Source of the DNA: Woeseiaceae bacterium
GTDB taxonomy: Bacteria; Pseudomonadota; Gammaproteobacteria; Steroidobacterales; Woeseiaceae
Direction: 5' to 3'
NCBI GenBank assembly: GCA_028279985.1
Contig: JANQMR010000005.1
Span: 62,001-126,000, forward strand
DNA length: 64,000 nt
Below the pieces are notes generated by a model. It had not been told where the DNA came from and did no database searches. It was given only the letters and a program-made list of their open reading frames with translations. Positions 32,816-41,078 of the stretch are shown one piece after another. The position numbers were made by a program, and so were the translations under genes. Position 1 is the stretch's first letter; the number at the start of each line of letters is the position of its first letter.

Positions 32816-35800
32816 ATGCGAACCATCTCGATTCTGTTGATTCTGGCGTTGCTGTCCCCGGTAACGGCCGGCGCGGACACCCGCCTGCTCAGATTTCCCG
32901 ACGTCCACGGCGACACGATCGTGTTCACCTATGGCGGCGACCTCTGGCTTTCGCCGGCAACGGGTGGCGATGCCCGGCGGCTGACGTCGCACCCGGGACT
33001 GGAGCTGTTCGCGAAGTTCTCGCCGGACGGCAGGTACATCGCGTTTACGGGTCAGTACAGCGGCGACGAGCAGGTCTACGTCATTCCGGTCGCCGGCGGG
33101 GAGCCGCGGCAGCTCACCTTCTATCCGGCACAGGGGCCGTTACCGGATCGCTGGGGGCATGACCACCAAGTGCACGGCTGGACGCCCGACGGCGAGTCGG
33201 TATTGTTCCGGTCCCTGCGCGACGGCCATGCGCTGACCGGGTCGCGCCTGTATACGGTGCCCGTCGGCGGCGGCTTGCCGGAAGCCCTGCCCATGCCGGT
33301 CGCCGGTGCCGGCGCGCTGTCGCCGGACGGCGAACGCATCGTCTACTCGCCGCTGACGCGCGATTTTCGTACCTGGAAACGCCATGAGGGCGGTTGGGCG
33401 CAGGACTTGCACATCTTCGAGCTCGACGGCTCCGCGTCGGAGAACGTCACGCGCCACGTGCGCACGGACCGCGATCCGATGTGGGTCGGCGACACGATCT
33501 ATTTCGTATCCGACCGCGACGATTTCTTGAATCTGTACGCGTACGACCCGGCCGCCGGCACGACCCGGCAGCTCACCCGGCACGTGGACGCCGATGCGCG
33601 CTGGGCAAGCGACGACGGCGCCGGGCGCATCGTCTACGAGCTGGGCGGCGGGCTGCGCATATTCGATATCGCATCGGGCCGCGACACCGCGATTACGATC
33701 ACGGTTGCCGACGACAATACGCGCGACCGGCCGGAGGCGATCAAAATCGACGGCTTCGTCCAGGATTTCGACGCGAGCCCGAACGCAAAGCGAGTCGCGA
33801 TCGCGGCACGCGGCGAGGTGCTCACCGTGCCGGTCGAACACGGCGTGACCCGCAATCTGACTGCCTCGCCGGGCGCGCACGAGCGCGAAGTGGCATGGTC
33901 GCCGGACGGCGAGCGCGTCGCTTTCATCTCGGATGCCACCGGCGAGGAGGAACTTTATGTCCGTGACCATCTGGGCCGCGTACCGGCGGTGCAGATTTCC
34001 CGCGACTCGGCGACGCGTTATTACCGGCCGCTGTGGTCGCCGGACGGCGAACGTATCGCCTTCGGCGATGCCGAGGGCCGCATCCTGGTCGCCGAGGTCG
34101 AACGCCGGCGGGTCCGGGAAGCTGGCGACGACGGCGGCTTCCCGGCGCGCGATTACGCCTGGTCGCCCGACGGCCGTTGGCTGGCGTACTCTTCGGCGGA
34201 TCCGAACGGCTATCGCTCGCTGCATGTTTGGGACTCGCGCTCGGGGCAGTCGCGGCGGGTGACGGGCGAGCTGTTCAACGAATACGGCCCGGCTTTTTCG
34301 CCCGACGGACAGCACCTGTACTATCTTTCCGACCGCATGTTCTCGCCGCAGATCGGTGCGTTCGAGTGGAATTACGCACTCGACCGCGAGGCAGGTATCT
34401 ATGCGCTGGTGCTGGCCGCGGACGGGCCGCATCCGTTCCCGCCGCGGAACGACGAGGCGGCCGGCGATGACGAGCCGTCGAATGGGGGCGGCCATGGGAG
34501 TGGCCATGGGAGCGGCGATAGGAGCGGCGATAGGGGCGGCGATAGGGAAGGGAAGCGCAAAACCGTCGAGCTGCGTATCGATTTCGACGGTCTCGCCGAT
34601 CGAGTCGCGCGCGTGCCGATGGAAGCCGACAACCTCGCGGGTCTGCACGTCACTGCCGATCATGTTCTGTACGTTCGCACGCCGCCGTTCGTTTACGGCC
34701 GCGATGCCGCGACGAAAACGGTGCTGACGGCATACTCCAAGGAAGACCGCGAGTCGTTCGCCATCGCCGAGGATGTGGCGGGTTATTCGCCGTCGGCTGA
34801 CGGCAAACACGTCATCGTGCGGCAGGCCTCGGCCTTCAAGCGGTACGCCGTCAAAAAGGGTGAACAGAAAGCCGACACGATATCGCTCGCGGAGCTCGAG
34901 ACGCAGAGGGTCCAGTCGGCCGAATGGGCGGCGATGTTCGACGAGGCGTGGCGGCGCTTCCGCGATCACTTCTACGTCGAGAACCTGCATGGTTACGACT
35001 GGGAGGCTTTGAGAGCGCGTTATCGGCCGTTGGTCGACCACGTCGCGCACCGCGCGGACCTCAACTTCGTGCTCGGCGACATGGTCGCGGAGCTCAACGT
35101 CGGGCACGCCTACATCTGGGGCGGCGATCTCGGCCTGCCGGCGCGGCCCGGCACGGCGCTGCTGGGCGCGCGATTTGCGGCGGACGCGCGGAGCGGCCGG
35201 TACCGTATTGCCGAGATCTTCGCCGGCCACGCCGAGGAACCCAAGTACCGATCGCCGCTGGCCGAAGTCGGCACCAACGTCGGTGTCGGCGACTACGTGC
35301 TCGCGATCAACGGCCGGCCTTTGACGACCGATACCAATCCCTACGCGCTACTGGCGGGCCTGGCCGACGATGCCCTGGTCGAGTTGCTGGTTTCGGACAG
35401 GGCGGGTGGCTCCGACGCCCGTGCCGTGCTGGTCCAGCCGCTGAGCAGCGAGAACAGCCTGATCTACTTGCGCTGGGTCGAGGAGAACCGGCAACGTGTC
35501 CTGCGCGCGACCGGCGGCCGGGTCGGCTACCTGCACGTGCCGGACATGGGCGCGGACGGCCTCTACGAGTTCATCAAGTGGTACTACGGCCAGATTCGCA
35601 AGGCGGGGTTGATCGTCGATGTGCGCGGCAACGGCGGCGGTAACGTGTCACAGATGTTGATCAACCGGCTGGACCGCAAGCTGACCTTCATCACCTACAC
35701 GCGCGGCGTGGACAATCCGACGACCTATCCGTCGGCCGTGTTCACCGGGCCGATGGTTGGCCTGCTCGACGAGGATTCGGCGTCCGACGGCGACATATTC

Positions 35801-36133
35801 CCGGCCGCATTCAGGGCACGTAATCTCGGGCCGCTGATCGGCAAGCGGTCCTGGGGCGGCGTCATCGGTATCACCAACCTGGGACCGCTGCTCGACGGCG
35901 GCTCGGTGGCGGTGCCGCAGTTCGGGCTCACCAGCGCCGACGGTGAATGGATCATCGAAGGCCGCGGCGTCGAGCCGGACATCGAAGTCGACAACCCGCC
36001 CGAGGCGCTGTTACGCGGCGAGGATCCGCAACTCGACCGTGCCATCCGCGAAATCGAACGGCTGATGGCGACCGAGCCCGCGGCGTTGCCGCCGAAGCCC
36101 GAGCCGCCGGTCAAGACGCCGCGCGCGCGGTGA
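32816..36133 (+). CDS. Tricorn-protease homologue (S41 family, secreted)
   Basis: 1105-residue Tricorn-like peptidase. A signal peptide (MRTISILLILALLSPVTAGA) is followed by two beta-propellers built of repeated SPDGRYIAF/SPDGERIAF-type blades (about 25-550), then helical bundle, PDZ (about 810-880) and S41 serine-protease domains. The nucleophile Ser is in DEDSASDGDIFP; the expected His is in ELNVGHAYIWGGDLG. It degrades oligopeptides in archaeal models; here the export signal suggests a periplasmic role. ATG 32816 with GAGGAG upstream. A run of Gly/Ser/Asp/His around residues 558-580, encoded by a 12-nt repeat, is inserted between propeller and protease parts. The gap 32705-32815 holds a small CCCGCC/GGCGGG hairpin without a T-run. 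Confidence 0.9.
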   Translation: MRTISILLILALLSPVTAGADTRLLRFPDVHGDTIVFTYGGDLWLSPATGGDARRLTSHPGLELFAKFSPDGRYIAFTGQYSGDEQVYVIPVAGGEPRQLTFYPAQGPLPDRWGHDHQVHGWTPDGESVLFRSLRDGHALTGSRLYTVPVGGGLPEALPMPVAGAGALSPDGERIVYSPLTRDFRTWKRHEGGWAQDLHIFELDGSASENVTRHVRTDRDPMWVGDTIYFVSDRDDFLNLYAYDPAAGTTRQLTRHVDADARWASDDGAGRIVYELGGGLRIFDIASGRDTAITITVADDNTRDRPEAIKIDGFVQDFDASPNAKRVAIAARGEVLTVPVEHGVTRNLTASPGAHEREVAWSPDGERVAFISDATGEEELYVRDHLGRVPAVQISRDSATRYYRPLWSPDGERIAFGDAEGRILVAEVERRRVREAGDDGGFPARDYAWSPDGRWLAYSSADPNGYRSLHVWDSRSGQSRRVTGELFNEYGPAFSPDGQHLYYLSDRMFSPQIGAFEWNYALDREAGIYALVLAADGPHPFPPRNDEAAGDDEPSNGGGHGSGHGSGDRSGDRGGDREGKRKTVELRIDFDGLADRVARVPMEADNLAGLHVTADHVLYVRTPPFVYGRDAATKTVLTAYSKEDRESFAIAEDVAGYSPSADGKHVIVRQASAFKRYAVKKGEQKADTISLAELETQRVQSAEWAAMFDEAWRRFRDHFYVENLHGYDWEALRARYRPLVDHVAHRADLNFVLGDMVAELNVGHAYIWGGDLGLPARPGTALLGARFAADARSGRYRIAEIFAGHAEEPKYRSPLAEVGTNVGVGDYVLAINGRPLTTDTNPYALLAGLADDALVELLVSDRAGGSDARAVLVQPLSSENSLIYLRWVEENRQRVLRATGGRVGYLHVPDMGADGLYEFIKWYYGQIRKAGLIVDVRGNGGGNVSQMLINRLDRKLTFITYTRGVDNPTTYPSAVFTGPMVGLLDEDSASDGDIFPAAFRARNLGPLIGKRSWGGVIGITNLGPLLDGGSVAVPQFGLTSADGEWIIEGRGVEPDIEVDNPPEALLRGEDPQLDRAIREIERLMATEPAALPPKPEPPVKTPRAR
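34490..34549 (+). repeat. 12-nt in-frame tandem repeat x5 in the Tricorn gene
   Basis: GGCCATGGGAGT, GGCCATGGGAGC, GGCGATAGGAGC, GGCGATAGGGGC and GGCGATAGGGAA follow one another without gaps from 34490, each adding Gly-(His/Asp)-(Gly/Arg)-Ser-like residues. The site is an interdomain linker, where length change should be tolerated. Confidence 0.88.
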
Positions 36134-36186
36134 TGCGGCGCACGGCGCTTTTTTACCGCCTTGCTTGCTGCCTTGACTGGCTCTCG

Positions 36187-36657
36187 TTATGAACGCTCAC
36201 AGCGGCGTTCGAAGGCATCCCTGAAACGCGCCTTGCCGCGAGCGAATTTCTCGCGTTGCTCCTCAGTCAGTACCGCGTCGATCTCGGTACGCACCCGGCT
36301 GCGGAGCAGCGTCGCCTCGGTGGCGAGCCGGCCGTTTTCGGCCGCGGCTGCCTCGAGATCGACCGAGTAGCTGGCATCGGCCGGGTCGAGGGCCCTGAGC
36401 GTCTCGCGGTTGGCCTTGAAGCTTTCACGTAGCGCCTCGAATTCCGGCTTTGCCGCATCGAGGATGTTCTGCACGCTCTGGCGCTGTGTCTCGTCGAGGT
36501 CGAGGTTTCTGGTCATGCGTTCGAGCATCGCGTCCGGGAAGCCCGGGCCCGGTCCGCCGAAGCCGCGTTTCGGGCCGCCGCCGGGGTGGGCTTCGGCAAC
36601 CAGGCTGAGTGCCAACAGCGACAGCAGGGCCGCCGGTATAAACTGGTATGACTTCAT
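36187..36657 (-). CDS. CpxP/Spy-like periplasmic LTxxQ protein
   Basis: 156-residue exported protein with a signal peptide (FIPAALLSLLALSLVAEA), a Gly/Pro-rich linker and an alpha-helical domain. It holds two LTxxQ-type motifs, LDLDETQRQSV and VLTEEQREKF, which define the CpxP/Spy family. CpxP inhibits the sensor CpxA; Spy is a chaperone. ATG 36657 with AAAGGAG upstream. It is divergent from a CpxR/CpxA-like pair across a region with six GTCRA repeats, the arrangement seen for cpxP-cpxRA in enterics, so the CpxP-like role is favoured. Confidence 0.85.
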   Translation of the reverse strand: MKSYQFIPAALLSLLALSLVAEAHPGGGPKRGFGGPGPGFPDAMLERMTRNLDLDETQRQSVQNILDAAKPEFEALRESFKANRETLRALDPADASYSVDLEAAAAENGRLATEATLLRSRVRTEIDAVLTEEQREKFARGKARFRDAFERRCERS

Positions 36658-36726
36658 CTCGGTTCTCCTTTCGGTTGGTCCCACCAGCATTGGTGTTGGT
36701 GTTATTGAGAGCCTAAAACGGGTTGT

Positions 36727-36782
36727 GTCGACACAGGTCGAGCATCGGTCAAGCATTGTCAAGAACCGTCAAAAACCGTCGA
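36727..36782. promoter_or_regulatory. Array of six GTC(A/G)A direct repeats, candidate CpxR-type operator
   Basis: GTCGA 36727, GTCGA 36737, GTCAA 36748, GTCAA 36758, GTCAA 36768, GTCGA 36778: spacings of 10, 11, 10, 10 and 10 bp. The CpxR consensus is GTAAA-N5-GTAAA, i.e. the same architecture with one base changed. It lies between cpxP-like and cpxR-like genes, nearer cpxP (70 bp from its start codon). Confidence 0.75.
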
Positions 36783-36866
36783 AAATAGCCCGGTGCGATT
36801 GCGAAGCCGCCGGAATTGGCTCACGATGAAATCCAGTCGAAACGAAACCCGTGCAGGGCTTTGCGC

Positions 36867-36922
36867 CCGATGAAATCCACCCGATTAGATTCACCCAATT
36901 AGATCCACCTAATGAAACCTAC
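36867..36922 (+). repeat. 14-nt tandem repeat x4 upstream of cpxR
   Basis: CCGATGAAATCCAC (36867), CCGATTAGATTCAC (36881), CCAATTAGATCCAC (36895), CTAATGAAACCTAC (36909). A single related unit lies at 36823. It sits in the probable 5' leader of cpxR. Confidence 0.8.
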
Positions 36923-36963
36923 ATGAGCCCAAGCCCGCGCAGGGAATTCCGCGAGGAGCCGAC

Positions 36964-37650
36964 ATGAGCGCCGAGATTCTCATCATCGACGACGATCGAG
37001 AGCTCGGCGACATGCTGCGCGAGTTTCTCGCCCCGGATCATTTCCGGGTCAGCACCGCCGGCAGCGGCGAAGCGGGTCTGGAATCGCTCGAGGACGGCCG
37101 GTTCGACCTGCTGATCCTCGACATCATGTTGCCCGGCATGAGCGGCATCGACGTGTTGCAACGGGTCCGCCGGCACAGCGACATGCCGGTCATCATGCTG
37201 ACGGCGCGCGGCGACGACGTGGATCGTATCCTCGGGCTCGAGTTCGGCGCCGACGATTATATCGCCAAGCCGTTCAATCCCCGCGAGTTGCTCGCGCGCA
37301 TCAAGGCCATACTGCGGCGTGCCCGGCCTGCGGCCGGCGCGGGCCGAAGGCTTGCCGCGGGCCCGGTCGAGATGGACCTCAAGGCGCGGCAGGTTACCGC
37401 GGGAGGCAAGCCGATTCGCCTGACCGGCACCGAGTTCGAGCTTCTGCGCCGCCTGCTCGACACGCCGGGCGAGGTCGTCAGTCGCGACAAGCTGTCTCGC
37501 GAGGCGCTGGGCCGCAGGCTGTTACCCTACGACCGCAGCATCGATACCCACGTCAGCAACCTGAGGCGCAAGCTCGAAGACGCCGGTGTCGAGAGCCCGT
37601 CCATCCAAAGCCAGCGCGGTATCGGCTATCGTCTGGTCGGGGGCGATTGA
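36964..37650 (+). CDS. cpxR: CpxR-like response regulator (OmpR family)
   Basis: 228-residue two-component regulator. Receiver domain 1-118 with acidic pocket IDDDRELG, phospho-acceptor Asp53 in LLILDIMLPG, Thr in MLTARGDD and Lys in YIAKPFNP; winged-helix effector from about 132 (LTGTEFELLRRLLDTPGEVVSRD, DTHVSNLRRKLED, QRGIGYRLVGG). Sequence and context (CpxP-like gene divergent, CpxA-like kinase 20 bp downstream) support CpxR rather than another OmpR member. Probably autoregulated through the GTCRA repeats. Confidence 0.85.
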   Translation: MSAEILIIDDDRELGDMLREFLAPDHFRVSTAGSGEAGLESLEDGRFDLLILDIMLPGMSGIDVLQRVRRHSDMPVIMLTARGDDVDRILGLEFGADDYIAKPFNPRELLARIKAILRRARPAAGAGRRLAAGPVEMDLKARQVTAGGKPIRLTGTEFELLRRLLDTPGEVVSRDKLSREALGRRLLPYDRSIDTHVSNLRRKLEDAGVESPSIQSQRGIGYRLVGGD

Positions 37651-37670
37651 GCGGCGCGGAGGGGCACTGG

Positions 37671-39035
37671 ATGCGTAGCTTGCTGGTCCGGATTTTTCTG
37701 TCCTTCTGGTTGATGATCGTCGTCACGATCGTCATCGCAGCCGCCATGGGTTTTTATTACGCGGAACGGGCGCGTACGGCGATCGCGACCTTCGAGGTCA
37801 GCGACGCGATGCTGGACGCCAGCGCCTCGCTGCAGCGGGCCGGCCGTGAAGGACTGACGGACTGGCTCGAGTCGCTGCCGGGCGTCACGCAATCGCTGAT
37901 CTATGTATTGGACGAGCGCGGTCGCGATCTGCTGGGGCGGAGGTTGCCGCCGCCGGTAGCGATCGCCGTCAGGCGCTTCGGCGGCGCCCGCGGCGAGCGC
38001 CGGCCGGCGCGGCGCGACTTCGGCAACCTGCGCCCGGCACGGCCGTTCACCGAGTTGGTCGGCCCCGACGGGCGTGTCTACACACTCTTCGTATTGCCGC
38101 CCAGGGGCGTCGTGGGTCGTTGGCTGGCCGATCGCGGCCGGGCCGGCCTGATCGTGTTGGCGCTGATCGTCAGCGGCGTCGTCTCGTATCTGCTCGCCCG
38201 GGCGATTTCGACACCGATACGGCGTTTGCGGGAATCGGCAACGTCCATCGCCGGCGGCGATTTCTCGACCCGGGTCGCGGAGCGTGTCGGCAGGCGGCGC
38301 GATGAGATCGGGCTTTTGGCCAGGGACTTCGACCGCATGGCCGGCGAATTGCAGCGCGCCTCGGAGCGCCAGACCGAGTTGACGCGCAACGTGTCGCACG
38401 AGCTACGCTCACCGCTGGCGCGCCTGCGGGTTGCGCTTGAGCTCGCGCGACGCCGGGCTGGCGAGCTTCCGGAGTTCGAGACGATCGACAGGGAAACGGA
38501 ACGCCTGGACGAACTGATTGGGCAAATCCTCGAGTTCTCGCGGTTCGATGCCGAGACCCGGGCGCAACGCTCGCGGCTCGATCTCGGCGATGTCGTCGCC
38601 GCGATTGTCGAAGACGTTCGCTACGAATACGGGTCCGGCGAGCATGTCGTCGACGTCGAGTTGCAGATCGACGATGCCTGCGCGGTCGACGTCTATCCGG
38701 CGGCGCTTAACGCCTGCATCGAAAACGTTCTGCGCAATGCGGCCCGGCACGGACGGGTGTGCGGCAAGGTCGAGGTCAGGGTATTTGCCGAGGGGACCGA
38801 GGCACGGGTCTCCGTTTGCGACGACGGCGGCGGGGTGGTCGAAAGCGAGCTGCCCCGGCTGTTCGAGCCGTTTTATCGTGCTTCGAACCGCACCGGCCGG
38901 GATGCGGGCGAGGGCAGCGGCCTCGGACTCGCGATCGCCGCGCGTGCCGCCGCGTTGAACGGTGGTTCGATCTCTGCGGCAAACCGGGTCCGCGGTTTGT
39001 GTGTCACGGTCCGTGTCCCGCTTGCCGGCGCCTGA
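37671..39035 (+). CDS. cpxA: CpxA-like sensor histidine kinase
   Basis: 454-residue membrane kinase. First membrane helix about 8-27 (RIFLSFWLMIVVTIVIAA), a periplasmic domain of about 130 residues, second helix about 161-182, HAMP (RAISTPIRRLRESATSIAGG), the dimerisation H-box with His243 in NVSHELRSPLARLRVAL, and the ATP-binding domain with N-box (ACIENVLRNAARHG), DGGGGV-like G1 and GSGLGLAI G2. Start taken at ATG 37671, supported by GGAGGGG 6 nt upstream and by the CpxA-like N-terminus; a TTG at 37647 overlapping the cpxR stop is the alternative. The 180 bp after the gene hold no good gene; GGACCAT/ATGGTCC near 39142-39160 forms a small hairpin. Confidence 0.86.
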   Translation: MRSLLVRIFLSFWLMIVVTIVIAAAMGFYYAERARTAIATFEVSDAMLDASASLQRAGREGLTDWLESLPGVTQSLIYVLDERGRDLLGRRLPPPVAIAVRRFGGARGERRPARRDFGNLRPARPFTELVGPDGRVYTLFVLPPRGVVGRWLADRGRAGLIVLALIVSGVVSYLLARAISTPIRRLRESATSIAGGDFSTRVAERVGRRRDEIGLLARDFDRMAGELQRASERQTELTRNVSHELRSPLARLRVALELARRRAGELPEFETIDRETERLDELIGQILEFSRFDAETRAQRSRLDLGDVVAAIVEDVRYEYGSGEHVVDVELQIDDACAVDVYPAALNACIENVLRNAARHGRVCGKVEVRVFAEGTEARVSVCDDGGGVVESELPRLFEPFYRASNRTGRDAGEGSGLGLAIAARAAALNGGSISAANRVRGLCVTVRVPLAGA

Positions 39036-39215
39036 CACGCTGAGAGAGCTTTTTTCCGGTTTCTATGCTCGAGCTGAATGCAATGCAGGCGCAGGCCGAG
39101 GCCGCGACCACGGCACGGTGGTCAGGCCGCGTCACGGATACCGGACCATCCGGTATGGTCCAGGCTGAGCTGCTTTTCCGTGCCGTCGCAGCGGCTCTTG
39201 CACCATAATCTTCCC

Positions 39216-40229
39216 ATGACGACTTTGTCTTCACGTCCCGCGCAAGCCCGGCGAATCCTCCTGGCCGGGGCCACCGGCTACATCGGCCGCGCGGTCGCGG
39301 CGGAGCTTTTGCGCCGGGGCCATTCGGTCGTCGCTCCGGTCCGCGACGAGCGCGCCCGGCAACGCCCCGATGCGGCCATCGTCGAGGACCTGCTGGCGGG
39401 CGTGGAGCGCCGTGCCGTCGAGTTGACCGATGCCGGGCAGACCGCAAAGGTCCTGGACGGCGTCGAAGTCGATGCGGCGATTTCCTGTCTCGCCTCGCGC
39501 AGCGGTATCGCGGCGGATGCCTGGGCCGTAGACCATCAGGCGAACGTGAACCTGCTGGCTGCCGCGAAACGGGCGGGGGCGAGGCAGTTCGTGCTGTTGT
39601 CCGCGATTTGTGTCCAGCGCCCGAGACTTGCGTTCCAGCACGCCAAGCTGGCCTTCGAGACCGCGTTGATGGAGTCGGGTATCGCTTATTCGGTAGTCCG
39701 GCCGACCGCTTTTTTCAAATCGCTGTCGGGGCAGGTGGGACGTGTACGAGAGGGCAAGCCGTTCCTGCTTTTCGGCGACGGCCGGCAAACCGCGTGCAAG
39801 CCGATCGGCGAACGGGACCTGGCCCGGTTCGTGGCCGATTGCCTGGACGATCCGGCAGCCAGGAACCGGGTGCTGCCGGTAGGCGGTCCGGGCGGGGCGA
39901 TCACGCCGCGCGAGCAGGGCGAACTGTTGTTCGAGCTGACCGGGCGGAAACCGCGGTTCAGGCAGGTGCCGATCGCCGTGTTCGACGCGGCGCTCGCGCT
40001 GCTGGCCCCGTTGGCAAGACTGTCGCCACGGTTCGCCGCCAAAGCCGAGCTCGCCAGAATCGGCCGCTATTACGCCACCGAGTCGATGCTGCTGTGGGAC
40101 GAGAGCAAAGGCGAGTACGATGCGGACGCGACACCGAGTCATGGCGAGGAGACGCTGAGGGATTTCTACGTCCGTGTCCTCAAGGACGGCCTTGCCGGTC
40201 AATCGTTGGGGGATCAGGCCTTGTTCTGA
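39216..40229 (+). CDS. Divinyl (proto)chlorophyllide 8-vinyl reductase (DVR/BciA) homologue
   Basis: 337-residue NAD(P)-binding protein of the atypical SDR type: Rossmann motif GATGYIGRAVAAELLRRG, then a C-terminal half that follows plant-type DVR closely (VVRPTAFFKSLSGQV, GKPFLLFGDG, ACKPIGERDLARFVADCL, GRYYATESMLLWD, GEETLRDFYVRVLKDGLAGQ). DVR/BciA reduces the 8-vinyl group of divinyl chlorophyllides. No bacteriochlorophyll or carotenoid gene is in the window, so the actual substrate here is uncertain; a related quinone, porphyrin or lipid reductase role is possible. ATG at 39216. Convergent with the VapC gene. Confidence 0.75.
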   Translation: MTTLSSRPAQARRILLAGATGYIGRAVAAELLRRGHSVVAPVRDERARQRPDAAIVEDLLAGVERRAVELTDAGQTAKVLDGVEVDAAISCLASRSGIAADAWAVDHQANVNLLAAAKRAGARQFVLLSAICVQRPRLAFQHAKLAFETALMESGIAYSVVRPTAFFKSLSGQVGRVREGKPFLLFGDGRQTACKPIGERDLARFVADCLDDPAARNRVLPVGGPGGAITPREQGELLFELTGRKPRFRQVPIAVFDAALALLAPLARLSPRFAAKAELARIGRYYATESMLLWDESKGEYDADATPSHGEETLRDFYVRVLKDGLAGQSLGDQALF

Positions 40230-40262
40230 GCCGAGACGCGTCGTGCTCGACCGCTGGCGGTT

Positions 40263-40679
40263 CTAGTGCCAGCGTTTCACCCGCAATCCTTTGAAATCAT
40301 TGAAATCTGCCTTGTTCGCGGTAATCAGGACAAGGTCGTTGACATGTGCAACGGCGGCAATCTGTCCGTCAACGAAGGGTGGTGTTCGGCCTGCCGCAGC
40401 CAGTCGCGCCCGTTCCAGCCCATGCCAGTCCGCGGCTTGCCAGTCGTATTCGAGGATGGGGAAACTTTCCCGTACGACATCGTCTAGGTAACGTTCGATT
40501 GCCGCGCGGCGACGCGAACGCGCGAGCCGGGCACAGCCGAAGCGAAGCTCATGCCAAACGAGTGCGGGAATCGCCATCTCACCCTCGTGTTCGCGGAGTC
40601 GGCGCATGATGCCGGCCGACGGCTGCGGCCGTAGCGGCTCAGAAATCACGTTCGTATCGAGTAGAAACTTCGCCGTCAC
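40263..40679 (-). CDS. VapC-type PIN-domain toxin
   Basis: 138-residue PIN-domain ribonuclease of the VapC/FitB group. Acidic active-site residues lie in FLLDTNVISE, VWHELRFG and FVDGQIAAVA, with ITANKADFNDF near the end. Such toxins cleave tRNA or rRNA when released from the antitoxin. The start is GTG 40679, overlapping the antitoxin stop (GTGA), so synthesis is coupled. Complete, with no frameshift. Confidence 0.9.
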   Translation of the reverse strand: MTAKFLLDTNVISEPLRPQPSAGIMRRLREHEGEMAIPALVWHELRFGCARLARSRRRAAIERYLDDVVRESFPILEYDWQAADWHGLERARLAAAGRTPPFVDGQIAAVAHVNDLVLITANKADFNDFKGLRVKRWH

Positions 40680-40957
40680 AGACTGATGTCGCGCCCGCGC
40701 GTGGCATCCCGTGCGCCGGCGAATACCTCATCCGGATCGATACCGAGCCTGGTCAGGTCAACCTGCTCCTTGAATGCCTGATAGGCGTCGAAGAAGCTGC
40801 GGTGCTGCCCGGTGAGGCGCTCGAACTGATGTCGTCCGATCAGCACTGCGACCGGCTCGCCTCGCCGCGTCAGCTCCACCGCCTTGCCCCGTTCCGCCTC
40901 GCGCACGAGTCGGGGAAGCTTGCTGCGCGCTTCGGCAATGGAGTGTCTATCGGCCAT
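40676..40957 (-). CDS. Phd/YefM-type antitoxin
   Basis: 93-residue antitoxin paired with the PIN toxin. The N-terminal DNA-binding region (SIAEARSKLPRLVREAERGKAVELTRRGEPVAVLIG) is the Phd/YefM fold; the C-terminal part (from about 55) would wrap the toxin. ATG at 40957; an upstream ATG at 41068 would add 37 residues unlike the family. Two ATGTACAT palindromes immediately upstream are the likely autoregulatory operator. Confidence 0.88.
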   Translation of the reverse strand: MADRHSIAEARSKLPRLVREAERGKAVELTRRGEPVAVLIGRHQFERLTGQHRSFFDAYQAFKEQVDLTRLGIDPDEVFAGARDATRGRDISL

Positions 40958-40975
40958 GGTGTCGCCCACGTATAG

Positions 40976-40995
40976 ATGTACATCAATATGTACAT
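40976..40995. promoter_or_regulatory. Paired ATGTACAT palindromes, candidate antitoxin operator
   Basis: ATGTACAT at 40976-40983 and 40988-40995, centres 12 bp apart, on roughly the same helix face, 19 bp upstream of the antitoxin ATG. The surrounding 40970-41005 is AT-rich in an otherwise GC-rich region, as expected of a promoter/operator. Confidence 0.65.
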
Positions 40996-41078
40996 TATAT
41001 TCGTTAAAGGCCGTAGTAGCCAGCGACGCCGGCAAACGAAGCGATTTTGCATATCCATCAGCTCGCAATGCATCTGTC

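Larger units (their letters stand above)
36658..36963. other. cpxP-cpxR divergent intergenic region (306 bp, no gene)
   Basis: No credible coding sequence. It contains the GTCRA direct-repeat array (36727-36782), a lone copy of ACGATGAAATCCAG (36823-36836), the 14-nt tandem repeats (36867-36922), and a GAGGAG Shine-Dalgarno just ahead of the ATG at 36964. Confidence 0.8.

Noticed and set aside
33140-35230. Nearly 700-codon open frame antisense to the Tricorn gene, and a similar 770-codon one antisense to msbA-lpxK (53902-56223)
   Set aside because: The sense strand encodes clear conserved domains. Long antisense frames are expected in GC-rich coding DNA, and the translations have low-complexity Arg/Gly/Val composition with no recognisable motif.
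39065-39211. 48-codon frame starting at ATG 39065 between cpxA and the DVR homologue
   Set aside because: No Shine-Dalgarno, no family resemblance, and composition like non-coding; it only spans a small hairpin.
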